Positions 1 to 11,965 are shown, counted from the stretch's first letter. The stretch is 64,000 bases of DNA from Anthopleura xanthogrammica (GCA_964019055.1 OZ025221.1:1617001-1681000), one strand, 5' to 3'. The notes: generated by a model from the sequence alone, not told the origin. Numbers and translations: made by a program.

Positions 1-303
1 AAGTTGATTTGGAATTTTTGAAAGTCCGAATGATTCAAATATTTGAGGATAATATGACTCAATTATGTTTATGAAAACCAGCAACTTGCAGTTGAGAATT
101 TTGGGTTTAAAAGCTAAAACAATAATAGGGTTTAGTGAATAAGTCATTTATTCACAATTTAGATGCTGAAGAACATATGTTGCTTGGCTACTATTGGGGC
201 CATATAGATAAGTTTAACCAGGGAGGTGGGAGGGACCACCTCCCTGGTTTAACCAAGTTTCAAGTTATTTCCAATTTTCATCGATTTTCATCCAAGTGCC
301 CCT
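1..303 (-). mobile_element. piggyBac-like MITE, cut by the window start
   Basis: This is an inverted copy of the element at 10829-11150. Its visible end matches the terminal AGGGGCACTTGG repeat and is followed directly by TTAA at 304-307, the piggyBac-type target. The far end lies at or beyond the window start. It carries an extra small hairpin at 216-249 that the other copy lacks. Confidence 0.6.
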
Positions 304-307
304 TTAA

Positions 308-1883
308 CACACACGGCCACATTTTGTTTCATCAATTCAATCGAACGATTTTGTGTTATTTTTCCCCCTGAGTAAACTGGAACGAGAGAAAATTTGCATT
401 AGCAAAGTAGTGTATTCTAAAGGCTCCATAACATGTTCTCGTATTCTGATGAATAATTCATAAGCGCCAATAGACGTCACCTGAATGGACCATCCCTTGA
501 GACATAAACTGATAACAATGAAAGACCCGCCAGGGTGAGCGAGAAGTATTGCTTATCAAATGTCTATAAGTGAATAGAATTTTATGTGATTCTAAATTTG
601 AGATGCAGTGAGTTTGACCGGAAAAATAAATGCATGATAAAGTTCAATGGAAATGAGGACGATTCTGTATCCGATATATCCGATGTATATACAGCTATTT
701 CAAAAAAGGTTGTTCAAGGGGAGAACGGCGAATGGCGATCGGTGATTAGACTTTTATTTATTCACACACATTTTTAAATATTACATAAAGTTACAACATG
801 ATAGAAAAATATATATATATATTACATCTGAATTTACAAGTTCAATATACATTACAAGAAGATAATGTAAGGTTGTGTGTGGTTGTCGAAGAGTTAAAAC
901 TTTCGAGTCGACAACCACCCACGAAGTCATTAATAAATAAGTTTATTTTGGACCAAGACTTGGTCAGTCAAGAAATTTTAGTTTACAATATGTTTGTTTT
1001 ATTTACTTACAGTATGTTTTAAGTCTGATTTTTCTTTTCTTCTTCCCCCCCCCGAAATGGAGCAAATAAATTGACGATTGACGATTGCATGACCGAAAGA
1101 AACTTTAGGACATTAAGATTTCCTTCATATTATCCATACCTAAACAATGCTTGGACCATTTAGCGAAAACCTTAGATGACGAGTATGGCTCGATCGCTCG
1201 TCTTGTGAGTCTTCAATTGAAAATGTTAAAGGTCTAGATCTCATATCATTTTACTTGGTACTTTACCTCACCAATCGCCATTCAACCTTTTTCGCAAAAC
1301 TGTAAACATAGATATATTTATCATTGCTCGATCATAAGTTAAACCTCGTCAATTTTCAAAGCTTCCTTTAGTTTTATGTGGTCAGTTATATCTATCCCAG
1401 ACTTGACAAACGAAACCATAACAATGCCGATACTCTAAATACATCGACTTTGATTCATAAATAGACCGAAAGTGGGAAAAATATTGGAATAGTGTGCTAA
1501 TAGTTATATTGCCAACGTGTCCCATTACGGGGGCGTTTTATAACTCAGCTCAGCCACGTGCCTACAAGACGAAAGGTGAAATATCCCCTTGCTAAAAAAT
1601 TTATGGCTACTATGAAATTGAAGTTGTGTTTTGACTTTTTTGGTCGCGTTTTGACGTGTTTGGTTCAAATTTACCGACTCTAAGGCGCGTTCGCGTCGTA
1701 TCAATTCTCCTGTGGTCTGTTATGTCATATTACTCATCCCATGCCCAGTCGTATAAACGCATCGTGACCACACTTCACCAGCCCACACGTCACATCAGTA
1801 TATTTTTAAAGGTTCGGGTTGAGTCTGACCCGAAAAGGCAAAATACTGTTAGTACGTTGAACGCTTTACGGACATGCAAAACA
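308..1883. other. intergenic / 5' flank, no supported gene
   Basis: There are only short open frames here, none with convincing splice sites. The open frame that leads into exon 1 of the next gene starts near 1656, but the ATG at 1884 is preferred because a signal peptide follows it. A CG-rich stretch at about 1670-1760 could be promoter or 5' UTR; no TATA box was assigned. Confidence 0.4.
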
Positions 1884-4651
1884 ATGGATAACAGCGGTCG
1901 AGTTTTGGCCGTGGATTTCTGTACTGCAGTACTTATCTTCTCGCTGGTTTTTGCAACCGTTGAAGGCTTTTCCAACACAGGTAAGTCTACTCTACTATAC
2001 TTGTTATAATTAAAAAATTGGCTTGTTTAATTTTTGTTTGATACTCGATTATCAACACGATTCTGGTCGTATTGGTAATGGTACTCTGAATTCTTCCTGC
2101 GAAGAAAACTGAACTACATACCAACTGAGTTACATACCCTATTTCCTCTCAAATTAAAATAAGACTGAATTTCCTAGACGTTTTCTATATTTTTAAGCGC
2201 TTGTAGGCGCTATAGTAACCATAAAAACCGAAAAAGTTAAAAACGTTTAATATATATATCATTTTCCTGATAAAAAGGTTAAAAAATTATTTCGAAAATA
2301 CTCTAAAATTTCGACCACGATACCGATTTATTTTAAGCATAATCTGCGCTTGAGTTTATTTCTAGAAACATTATTCATTATTTAAATTCAACTGGTTCTA
2401 GTATTAAAATAGAAAGATATTTCTATTTTCAGACAGTCAATAAAACATTAGCTTCTAGGATACAAACTTCTTAACCACTAGAATGCTCTTCAAATTAATT
2501 TTTAATGGCAATTATAAAAAACTAAAAGCTCTACCAAAACTAACTAGTCAAAATGGCTCATTGAAACAGCATATACCCAATTTCATATCATTATTACATA
2601 AATTCGATCAAGTACCGAGCAATGTTAAGTAAATATTATAATTTAGATTTCAAAACACGGAATGGTTTAGATTCTTAGTTGACATTTTGAAGAGGTATTT
2701 GCTTTGAAACTAATCGATCGCTTGAAAGGTTTTGTCTTACAAAACGTTGTTTAATCGTTGGACAGGTAATAAAAACATTAACCTGATAAGGTTTTGAATG
2801 AAATATTTTCATTTTTCATTACCTTCTGAACACAGAAAAACTTGGAGACACTGATATAAATAATACAATTTAAAATTTTGAAAAAAATACTTATTTATAC
2901 ATTTTTATTCAATTTTAGTACGATTCTTTATATGTCTTTCTTGCTCTTATTCTCCTTCATTCCTGTCTTATCATTGTTTTTCTTTCTTTCTTTCTTTCTT
3001 ACTTTCTCTCTTTCTCTCTTTCTTTCTTTCTTGTGTCCTTGTGTCCTTGTGTCCTTGTGTCCTTGTGTCCTTGTGTCCTTGTGTCCTTGTGTCCTTGTGT
3101 CCTTGTGTCCTTGTGTCCTTGTGTCCTTGTGTCCTTGTGTCCTTGTGTCCTTGTGTCCTTGTGTCCTTGTGTCCTTGTGTCCTTGTGTCCTTGTGTCCTT
3201 GTGTCCTTGTGTCCTTGTGTCCTTGTGTCCTTGTGTCCTTGTGTCCTTGTGTCCTTGTGTCCTTGTGTCCTTGTGTCCTTGTGTCCTTGTGTCCTTGTGT
3301 CCTTGTGATAATAATAAATCTTTATCTAATGTGGGTATCAAATACAGCAGAATATACTGAGCTGGTTTCCAATTTGGCCCACAACTAAAATATACAATGA
3401 TAATAATAAAAAAAACTAAGCTAACTACTGACGACGAGAAAGAAAAAAAATGTAGATCTAACTAGATGGTGTACTAAAAACATATTACATAGAACTATGA
3501 TACTATTATACTAATATTACAATAAACACAATTTAGAAATAGCTAATAAACAGAAGAGGGGAAAAATATCAGATGAAAAAGACTAGTACTGACGCTTTAC
3601 ATGAAAGGATTCAAGAGAAGAGTTAGCTGTAAGGAGAATATTAGAGAACTGGTTACGGAGGGAATTAACAGAAAAGGCAGACTTAATAGCAGAGTGTAAG
3701 GAGTTCCAAAGAGCAGAAGTACTGTAGTAGAAAGTACGGCGTCCACTGTCACAAGAGCAGAGTTCAGGTTTAATGAAAAGATCACCTTTCAGGGATGCAC
3801 GGGTTCTGTGACAGTGGGTATCACTCAGGCGAGTGAACTGGTTGCTAAGATAAACAGGCGCAAGGTTATGAAGACACAGGTTGTAAAGAAGCACAGCTTT
3901 GGAGATAGAAATGATGTCATAAATAGGTAACCATTTTAGGGTGTTAAAAAGAGGAACAGATCTAGACATGTAGTCAGCGTTCAGTAGGACGCGAGCAGAA
4001 AGTTTCTGTAATTTAAGCAAACGGTTAAGGTCTTCACTAGAGCAGTTACCCCAAGCAGTTACCCCAAGCAGTTACCCCAAGCAGTTACCCCAAGCAGTTA
4101 CCCCAAGCAGTTACCCCAAGCAGTTACCCCAAGCAGTTACCCCAAGCAGTTATCCCTGTGTCCCTGTGTCCCTGTTCTTGTCCTTGTCCCTGTCCTTGAC
4201 CCTGTCCTTGTCCTCCTTCTTTACGAACATTCTCATCTTATTATTGTTTCTAACATATTATTTGAACTACTTTTTTGCAGGTTCCCCAAACAATTGCACA
4301 ACAAAGAGCAGTCGATGCTGCAAACTTGGTCGAAAAGCAGCCCGTCATCATGCAATTTCTCCAATCTACACCTGCTACTACGAAGCTCTCATTGCAGGCT
4401 TAGACCACCAGACATCAGTGGCCTTTAGACTAAGAGCTTCAAAGGGAAGACTTCGACAAATAAAAAACATTGCTAGAGCTACTGCTTTTCGCCGACGACT
4501 TGCATTCTGCTATACCGGCGAACACAAGAAATGCTTCGAGTCATGTTGTCTTGCAAAGCGAGAAAAAATTAAAAAACTAAAAAAAGTCAACCATAAGCCA
4601 ACTTCGTCGACAACTCGAAGATCAACTAGGACTGCTATGCCAACTATTTGA
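1884..4651 (+). CDS. secreted cysteine-rich protein with anaphylatoxin (ANATO)-like pattern, 2 exons
   Basis: Exon 1 is 1884-1980 and exon 2 is 4281-4651. The donor is ACACAG|GTAAGT and the acceptor TTTTTTGCAG|GT; the join is phase 1 and gives 155 aa ending in TGA. The ATG at 1884 (context ACAATGG) starts a signal peptide: a short N-region, then a hydrophobic core [15 protein letters not shown]. The mature part has eight cysteines, with a pattern starting CCKLGRKAA and ending CFESCC. This resembles the fibulin/complement anaphylatoxin fold (CC..G..A....C ... CC), but the gap between the middle cysteines is longer than usual and holds a basic Arg/Lys-rich stretch. The C-terminus is basic and Ser/Thr-rich. 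It is probably extracellular. The domain name is inference; the exon structure and secretion signal are seen. An upstream in-frame ATG at about 1721 would bury the signal peptide. Confidence 0.6.
3031..3307. repeat. 8-bp minisatellite (TTGTGTCC)n
   Basis: About 34 near-perfect copies of an 8-bp unit lie in the intron of the secreted-protein gene. Because 8 is not a multiple of 3, it reads open in several frames as a false LCPCVLVS repeat protein. Confidence 0.95.
3583..4020 (-). mobile_element. non-LTR retrotransposon (L2/CR1-like) reverse transcriptase C-terminal fragment
   Basis: The open frame on the minus strand encodes 145 aa with the conserved C-terminal LINE ORF2 pattern: [14 protein letters not shown], then [28 protein letters not shown] and an [16 protein letters not shown] end. 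It is 5' truncated, as is typical of dead LINE insertions, and lies antisense inside the intron of the secreted-protein gene. Confidence 0.8.
4043..4151. repeat. 13-bp minisatellite (CAGTTACCCCAAG)n
   Basis: About eight tandem copies lie in the intron, just upstream of the second exon. They run into a short CCCTGTGT/CCTTGTCC tract. Confidence 0.95.
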
Positions 4652-7300
4652 ATACCAATCATAGATCAGACACAAAATGATGGAAGCTGCGAATGAAGAA
4701 CCTATAGGCTAATCCTATCTAAGGATTGTAAAGTGAAAACACCCAAGATGATAAGAATTAATAGTTCAAATATTTTATGCCAAAATGTATTGCATAGATT
4801 ATTTAAAGGTTAAATATTGCTGTGGTCAAAAATGTCGACCTGAGAAGCTCTGAGAATCATGCATGTGGTCACACAAGGAAAGACAAGGCAATAAAAAGCT
4901 TATTGGCAACAATTTTTTTGGTGTTTTGCCATTCCAAAAGATAAGTGTTATCCGCAAAGATAATGTAAATAGCAGAAGCTTGATAAGGTAAATTCTATTG
5001 TCCCTAAATCTTGAATTGATAATAGATATATAGTAAACTGATAACAAGTTGTTAAAGTATTGTTATTATTTTGTCCAACTGCTTCGTCGATTAAATGTAG
5101 TGACTAACTCATTGACCAAGATGAAGGAATGTAAATAATTTAGGGTATTGGTCGGTCTTTGTTTTGTGGTGTAATGGTGAGTGTTTTGGTTGGTTGTGTG
5201 GTCGTGCGTGAAATTGGATGGGCGAAAGTATTTTGTGTGAAGGTTTTATTGATTGATTGATTGAATGATTGATTGCTTGATTTTCCTTTTCATCCCTTAT
5301 ATTTTTTCGTTTCAAACTTTTTGCATGGTAAGATTAAATACCAAGACTGGTAAATAAAGAAGTACAACTCAAGGGAATGACGCGTGACCTGAAAGAAAAC
5401 TCGATATCCGCTGTTCGCTACGTATAGGAAATCGCATGGTTTCGAGTGCACTTTGGAATAAATTTGCACGAGCGGGTTTTCAAAGAGCTCAAAATTGCAC
5501 GAGCCCGAGAGGGCGAAAAAAATTTCGAACCAAAATTCCTTGTTTATTAATATTCATGCTCATAAATATTCATAGTGTTGATCAAATGTGTGTTTTTCAA
5601 GAGCTCATTGAGCGCGCGCTCAATGACGTGGATAGCGTCAGCAGCGCGCGCTCTTCAACTGAAACCGACAAAATATTTATTCAAAAACAAACAAAATCAC
5701 CAACTTTTTAGCCGTTTTCACCGCTTAAACTTGTTCCTTCGCGATCGGAAAATGCATAGTCTTGATACTTAATAATGTTATCAACAGCAGAATCAAAAAC
5801 AATTTGGTTTCAAGACCGTTTTCGGAAAATGTAATTTGCACCGGTGTTTCAGGTTTTTGCACTGGTGTTTCAGGTTTTTGCACTGGTGTTTCAGGGAAAC
5901 TGCACTGCTTTAAACCAATCAGAAGTGAGAAATTTTTGCATCTATATTAATATAAATAAAACCATATCCTCTAGTTTGTTAGATATCTGCATAAGAATGA
6001 AATCAGAGTAATTTCGGTTGCTGCATATCATTTATCCGTGACGTGTTAACTTAATGCACATCAACATGTCATTATTTATGATAATCTCGGAGGCGGATCC
6101 AGGGGTGATGAATATTTGTTTGTCATCAAGCTATTTTTTTCTCAGGAAAAATGTCCATCTTCTCCGACAAGGATACGACTTTACGTGGCCACTGTCCAGT
6201 ATTCACTCCGTTAACTTTGACCACAGAACAGTGCCAAAAACGCATGCATGAAATAAATTGCCTTCCCCGAAGAATGTCACTAAATCGTTCATGACCTAGA
6301 CGAATACTTCCAGCAATATAACTATATAGAATCAAGAGAGCACGAATAAGAGAGGGAAACTTCTTGATACCGCGCGTGCGATGTGAATTCCCGATTGGGC
6401 TATTTCTAGCATAAAAGTCGTTTGGTTTTTAATTTTTTGATGGCGTGGACGTGGGCGCGCGCGCTCAAAAACAACAAACTTTTCGTCGATTTTTCTCACT
6501 TTTGTCGACAAAATTTATTAGATAAAGCAAAAAGATCAGGATTGGCTATGTTCTTTTCTCTGATGCAAACGTACTGCAAGATCCGCAAATCATCGGGAAC
6601 GACAGACGAAATAACAAAAATAAATATTTTTTACTGGCATCTAACACACAGGATTCTCAACGAAACACAGGGAAACCGCCAAGATTAGTGTCACTGGCTC
6701 GCATCAATAATGGCTCGCAATCTGTTATGATTCCATTTGAATTGATCACTGCGATCGCTGCTCAATTCTTGCAATCGCTCGGACAACACAGAAATAGACA
6801 GGACATTTGTCGCCATACAATACGTACGGAGCAAATGGCAGCAGAAAACTTAGAGCTAGTTTCTTGCTTCAAATTTATCAATCTATCCTTCTGATTTTAC
6901 TTCAACGAAGACGGCAAAATCACAAATTATCAGAGCAACAAAAACAAATGTTGTTTCCAAAATTGGTAAGATTCCTTTGCGGTTTTCTACCGCTAAAAAG
7001 GGTCAAGTAATCGTGCAATTTGCCAGATCCCTGTATAATATTAACGACACGCGAAGTGGTTTTCCAAAACAAGGAAGATTCTATGGTTTTCTAGAAGTTG
7101 AGTTACGTCATCATACAATTTGCCAGATGCCTGTAAAATATCAACGATAAATAGTTTTCCGAATTAAGCAAGATTCTATGGTTTTCTAGAAGTTGAGTTA
7201 CATAATGGCTCAATTCGGAAAGCACGTGTACAAAGTTTTCAAAGACACGTGCCGCCCATGGAATGGCACTTCTAAAACATTTGGAAAACACTGAATTCGA
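4652..7300. other. intergenic, no supported gene
   Basis: Only short open frames without splice support. A 21-bp unit (GTGTTTCAGGTTTTTGCACTG) is repeated three times at about 5837-5895. GCGCGC-rich stretches occur at about 5610-5655 and 6370-6465. A sequence containing TCTATGGTTTTCTAGAAGTT occurs twice at about 7080-7200. Confidence 0.5.
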
Positions 7301-7317
7301 CGTCAATCAAGGTGATG

Positions 7318-7385
7318 TGAACGGGATTTGAACCCATGGCCTTTGCGATACCGGTGCAACGCTCTAAGCCTGAAACGTTTTTCAG
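7318..7385 (-). repeat. tRNA-like sequence / tRNA-derived SINE head
   Basis: On the minus strand a B-box-like GGGTTCAAATCCCG follows an A-box/D-arm-like TTAGAGCGTTGCAC. No complete acceptor stem could be paired, so this is a SINE head or tRNA pseudogene rather than a working tRNA. Confidence 0.4.
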
Positions 7386-7853
7386 GTTCCAGCAGTATTT
7401 AGGCCGTATTTACTCTCACGTTCACTTAATATATCTATTTGGCTGCTATACGACTCTATTTCTATAATATAAAAAACAATAGCAATATTCTGATTCACAA
7501 ATGTGTTGCTTGAGAAAACAGAAGTCGTTTTGCACGACCATTTTGGTCTCTCCCCCCCCCCCTCCCCCCCTTTACTTAGACTTTCTTTTTTGCGTGGACA
7601 CAGTGGGGACACAGCAAGTGGAGTAGGAACATCAGTATCCTCGGCTCCACAAATGATGTGAAGCACGTCTGAATCTTTGAATAGAAAAATAACATCGTTT
7701 TCCCCAAGCTCTTTGGCCTTCGCTTTAGTTAGATTTTCTTTTTTGTGGGGACACACGGTGGGAGACACAGCAAGGGGAGTAAGAACATCAGTGTCCTCGG
7801 CTCCACAAATGATGTGAAGGTCTGAATGTCTGAATAGAAAAATAACATCTGCA
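7382..7853 (-). other. repeated exon-like open module (minus copy)
   Basis: A continuous frame carries a duplicated motif of the form IFLF-DSD-LHIICGAEDTD, in two tandem units of about 140 bp. The same module recurs on the plus strand at 11698-11990, with an acceptor-like TTTGCAG just before it, and at 27798-28035, where it contains an in-frame TAG. No family was recognised. It forms the outer part of the inverted repeat around the GPCR. It may be an exon of a lost gene or part of a transposon. Confidence 0.3.
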
Positions 7854-8392
7854 AATTTTCCATGACAAGAAGTAGGCTTGAAAAAACTAATTGGCTTCCG
7901 TGGAAATAAAAATCAATATTAAGGGTTTAGCAGTTGCGTTCACATTGTTTGTATTGCAAAGTGAGGGAAATTATTGAATCAAGGGAGAGACTCGATATTA
8001 AAACGTGCAACCAGCATTGGTTCAAATTGCCAGTGACCATTCTTGGAGCCCCATACAATTATGTTTGGGAAAGTGCTGAAGTTCATAGTCGTACACTCAC
8101 TATAGCTAGATAAAAGTGTTTATCGAAAAGTTATATTTAAATATTTTTAAATGTTTTTAAAGTTTTTTTAAAGTGGCTGTGAGAAGCTAGCATTAGAAGG
8201 AGGTCACCGCTAATAGCTACCCGTGTTGTTGGACGTTGAGAGGTTTTAACGGAGACTCCAGTACTAGAGAACTGAGTTAATTAGTTGGATATCTAGATAT
8301 TAGGATAAATACGAGGTTCGTTTTCGCTTTCAGTTCATAACACAGAGTGAAAATGGCAGGAAATATTTCAACCAATACCTCCACTCTCTTAA
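7575..8392 (+). repeat. left arm of an 815-bp inverted repeat
   Basis: The reverse complement matches 11151-11965 almost throughout. The arm includes the first 13 codons of the GPCR and about 780 bp of its upstream sequence, so the GPCR lies between its own 5' region and an inverted copy of it. Confidence 0.85.
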
Positions 8393-9339
8393 AATGTAGT
8401 ATTCAATTTGGACTAGTACCATGGGAGTCGCTTAACGAAGGAACCAAAGTCTCAACAATCATGGCCTCTTCTGTGACGATCTTGACGATGCCATTCACTT
8501 TATTTTTCAACGCTCTAATTATGTTTGTTGTTTGGAATAATCCGTCTCTCCAGGTTGAGCGTGTGATAGTCCTGGCTTATTTAGCCTTGACTGACTTTCT
8601 TGTTGGACTGATTTGCCAACCTTTGTTCATCGCAAGCGAAATACTTAAACTAAATAGCAATGAAGTCAACTGTGGCTTAGAAATTGCGTTTTCTCTAGCA
8701 ATTGGCCTTTTTAAAGGAGCAGAGTTCTTGCAGCTTGCAGTTATTTCATACGAGAGATATGTGGCTATTATCCATCCACTCCAATACCTAACACGAATAA
8801 CAGTCAAGAGACTCACGTATATAACCATAGGACTTTGGACCGTTAACGCTGTTTTCTGTTTGCTTCTATTTCTTACGTTAGTTTTAGATGTGTTATTTTA
8901 TATGAAGGTCTTATATCTCATCCTCAGGTTTGGTATTTCTGTGTGTATAGTTTACTTTTATGTTCGAATCTTTGCTGCCATAAGAAGACAACGAAAACGA
9001 ATAATAAGTCAACGCACCCTGCGAAATCACAAAGGAGCCATAACAGCAGCTCTTCTTCTTGGCTGCTTTTTACTCGCCTTTATTCCTTTCTTTGTTGTAA
9101 TGATATCAAAGCTGGTGTTTGGGTTTAGTTTCAAGCATATTTCAGCATTGCTAATCTTGCAGCAATGGATAAAAGCTTTTGTAATTTTCACTGCGCTTCT
9201 AAATGCGATAATCCACGGCCTTCGTACAAGAGAAGTGAGAGAAAAATGCAGGAAAGCGTTGGGGTTTCTGCGCAACAATGACGAAGGTTTCTCTCATAAT
9301 GTTTTTGTATTGCAACCCATACACGTCCATCACCACTAG
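8353..9339 (+). CDS. class A (rhodopsin-like) GPCR, intronless, cnidarian-expanded type
   Basis: A single exon encodes 328 aa. The ATG at 8353 is chosen (context GAAAATGG); the frame is open six bases further upstream but only from a GTG. The N-terminus has two N-glycosylation sequons (N4, N8). Seven hydrophobic segments are visible: TM1 about 37-60 with N53, TM2 70-93 with D81, TM3 ending in E134-R135-Y136 followed by VAIIHPLQY, TM4 153-177, TM5 188-209, TM6 228-251 and TM7 267-289. A basic third loop (RRQRKR) precedes TM6. The usual CWxP of TM6 is CFLLAFIPFF without tryptophan, and the TM7 NPxxY is NAIIH. It is therefore an atypical receptor of unknown ligand. Two broken relatives lie at 22520-23116 and 26867-27640. 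Confidence 0.88.
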   Translation: MAGNISTNTSTLLKCSIQFGLVPWESLNEGTKVSTIMASSVTILTMPFTLFFNALIMFVVWNNPSLQVERVIVLAYLALTDFLVGLICQPLFIASEILKLNSNEVNCGLEIAFSLAIGLFKGAEFLQLAVISYERYVAIIHPLQYLTRITVKRLTYITIGLWTVNAVFCLLLFLTLVLDVLFYMKVLYLILRFGISVCIVYFYVRIFAAIRRQRKRIISQRTLRNHKGAITAALLLGCFLLAFIPFFVVMISKLVFGFSFKHISALLILQQWIKAFVIFTALLNAIIHGLRTREVREKCRKALGFLRNNDEGFSHNVFVLQPIHVHHH

Positions 9340-10824
9340 ACTCATGAGGCATCGGTCAGTTCTGGGGACAAAATAAGATGACATAATACTATATGAAATA
9401 CCCAACCTGTTGTAGCTAGGAAGGATAACTGCAGTTCATAAACTTATTCATGAACTTACTCATGAACTAAGGTATTAGCTGTGAAATTACAAAAAAATTG
9501 AAATATCACTCGTGGTACCACAGGCAGCCCAAGCTCTTTTTCTGTAGTATATTGTGATGAATACTTACGGTAATATTTTGTAGTATGTAATATTGGTACT
9601 TTTATGAATAAAAATGACTTACCTTGATAGCTTGTTAAATGTTTAGATGTCTGTTCGATTTTGAAGCCATTTGAGAGCGTTTTGGTCATTTTGGTTCCCC
9701 TACTAAATAAAACCCAAAGGCTGCACACTCACGGCGACAACGACCTCTACTCGGAGCTCAATAAATCCAAGAAAAATTAAACTACGGCCACAATTTCACG
9801 ACAGAATTAAAGTACGCATGCCATTGCTTCTCTCCAGTACGCTCAATGTAGCATTCTTTCTAAAACGTGAATGCTAGAAGATATTTTCTTCCAAAATAAA
9901 TTCACTTCTGACTCTTTACTTTGGCTTGTGATGGGTGCATAATGGGTCCTACGATCGAATTTCGACTTCGTGCGCTTTAAGAACAATTGGTGCATCAAAG
10001 ATCGTACGAAATTTGAACATCTTTAGAATTTGAACAATGAGTCATAAGTCCCGCGATTCAGATTTTTTCCTCTATTTGATAATTTTTTTTTCTTCGCCTA
10101 TGATCAAAGCGGCCCATGCCATCTTGTGTTAGAGCATTAGATAAGGCAATCCAGCTCCGCAAGTTGAATACAGCGGCATTCAGACAAATTTAGAGAACCA
10201 GTTTTATCGTTCTATCGTACTTTATGCGGCTTTACGCTAGACTGTAAAGGCCAATTTACACTCGCGATTTTTGAGGCGATTCGTGTAGATGCGATTTCAG
10301 CAATTGAAAAGTTTGAGTTTAAAAACTCAAATATCTAAGTACAGTAGCAGAATATCTTTGAGATTTTTGTGTTTGGAAGAACATGCAGATAAGTCTTGAA
10401 GTTTAAAAGTACTACAACGTTTCAGCAAAATTAGTTCAAATTAAAATTTAATGTTGTAAACTAATGTGAGTATACACCTACTTGCAAAAACGTTGTCATA
10501 CAACCTTTGAACATTTGTAGTTTCAAGATTAGGAATAAATTAAAAGTACAAAAGAAAGAGTTCTGCTTCAATGATCTTCTTTTGTACTTTTAATTTATTC
10601 CTAATCCACTAAACTACAAATGCTCAAATGTTGTATGACAACGTTCTTGCAAGTAGGTGTATATCAATTACGAAATTTCAAAATGAATAAGTCTAAATAG
10701 ATTGATCATTTTTAAAGAGCGAATAGATAACATCGCTTAAAGGCCACGTAAAGCCTACATTGAAACTTTTGTCTTAACTTTACGCTTACTTTACGGAAGA
10801 GTGGTTATCTGTTGTGGTTTTATT
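9340..10824 (+). repeat. GPCR 3' flank, part of a segmental duplication
   Basis: This noncoding flank is repeated at 23117-24300 and 25085-25115 at high identity. The second copy lacks the MITE at 10473-10661 and carries its own insertion at about 24300-25080. It contains no gene. Confidence 0.85.
10473..10661. mobile_element. 189-bp Tc1/mariner-type MITE with TA target duplication
   Basis: It is a near-palindrome with ends TACACCTACTTGC and GCAAGTAGGTGTA, flanked by TA on both sides. The duplicate locus near 24209 has the unoccupied sequence GTGAGTATCAA, so the insertion boundary is seen directly. Confidence 0.9.
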
Positions 10825-10828
10825 TTAA

Positions 10829-11150
10829 AGGGGCACTTGGACGAAAATCGATGAAAATTGGAAATGACTTGAAACTTGGTTAAACATATCTATATGGCTC
10901 TAATAGTATCCAAACAACATATTTTCTTCATAGTTAAAGGTGGTGGGTAAAAATTGTTCATTTTTTTCAGCATCTAAATTGTGAGTAGTTGACGTCATTT
11001 ACTCAACCCTATTGTTCTTTTAGTTTTCAAACCAAAATTTCTCAACTGCAAGTGGCTCCCAGGCTAAGATTTTTGCAAATCTGGTTTTCCTGATCATAAT
11101 TGAGTAATATTATCCTTTGAAAATGGGGGCGTTTTCATCCAAGTGCCCCT
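10829..11150 (+). mobile_element. 322-bp piggyBac-like MITE, TTAA target duplication
   Basis: The ends AGGGGCACTTGG and CCAAGTGCCCCT are flanked on both sides by TTAA (10825-10828 and 11151-11154). A relative lies at the window start. The element sits exactly at the junction between the GPCR downstream region and the inverted copy of its upstream region. Confidence 0.85.
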
Positions 11151-11965
11151 TTAAGAGAGTGGAGGTATTTGTTGAAATATTTCCTGCCATTTTTACTCTG
11201 TGTTATGAACTGAAAGCGAAAACGAAACTCGTATTTCCTAATATCTAGATATCCAACTAATTAACTCAGTTCTCTAGTACTGGAGTCTCCGTTAAAACCT
11301 CTCAACGTCCAACAACACGGGTAGCTATTAGCGGTGAACAGACCTCCTTCTAATGCTAGCTGCTCACAGCCACTTAAAAAAACTTTAAAAACATTTAAAA
11401 ATATATTTAAATATAACTTTTCGATAAACACTTTTATCTAGCTATAGTGAGTGCACGACTATGAACTTCAGCACTTTCCCAAACATATTTTGTAGGGCTC
11501 CAAGAATGGTCACTGGCAATTTGAACCAATGCTGGTTGCATGTTTTAATGTAGAGGTTCTCCCTTGATTCAATAATTTCCCTCACTTTGCAATACAAACA
11601 ATGTGAACGCAACTGCTAAACCCTTAATATTGATTTTTATTTCCACGGAAGCCACTTAGTTTTTTCAAGCCTACTTCTTGTCATGGAAAATTTGCAGATG
11701 TTATTTTTCTATTCAGACATTCAGACCTTCACATCATTTGTGGAGCCGAGGACACTGATGTTCTTACTCCCCTTGCTGTGTCTCCCACCGTGTGTCCCCA
11801 CAAAAAAGAAAATCTAACTAAAGCGAAGGCCAAAGAGCTTGGGGAAAACGATGTTATTTTTCTATTCAAAGATTCAGACGTGCTTCACATCATTTGTGGA
11901 GCCGAGGATACTGATGTTCCTATTCCCCTTGCTGTGTCCCCCACCGTGTGTCCCCACAAAAAAAG
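11151..11965 (-). repeat. right arm of the inverted repeat around the GPCR
   Basis: It is the reverse complement of 7575-8392 and carries an inverted copy of the GPCR start codon and first codons at about 11151-11191. The arm is cut by the TTAA of the neighbouring MITE. Confidence 0.85.

Noticed and set aside
586..777. Possible exon with acidic peptide and a GTGATT donor-like end
   Set aside because: Weak acceptor, weak donor, no partner exon, no recognisable family.
2878..3388. Long open frames on both strands made of LCPCVLVS or GHKDTRTQ repeats
   Set aside because: Pure translation of an 8-bp minisatellite inside an intron; open in several frames only because the repeat lacks stops.
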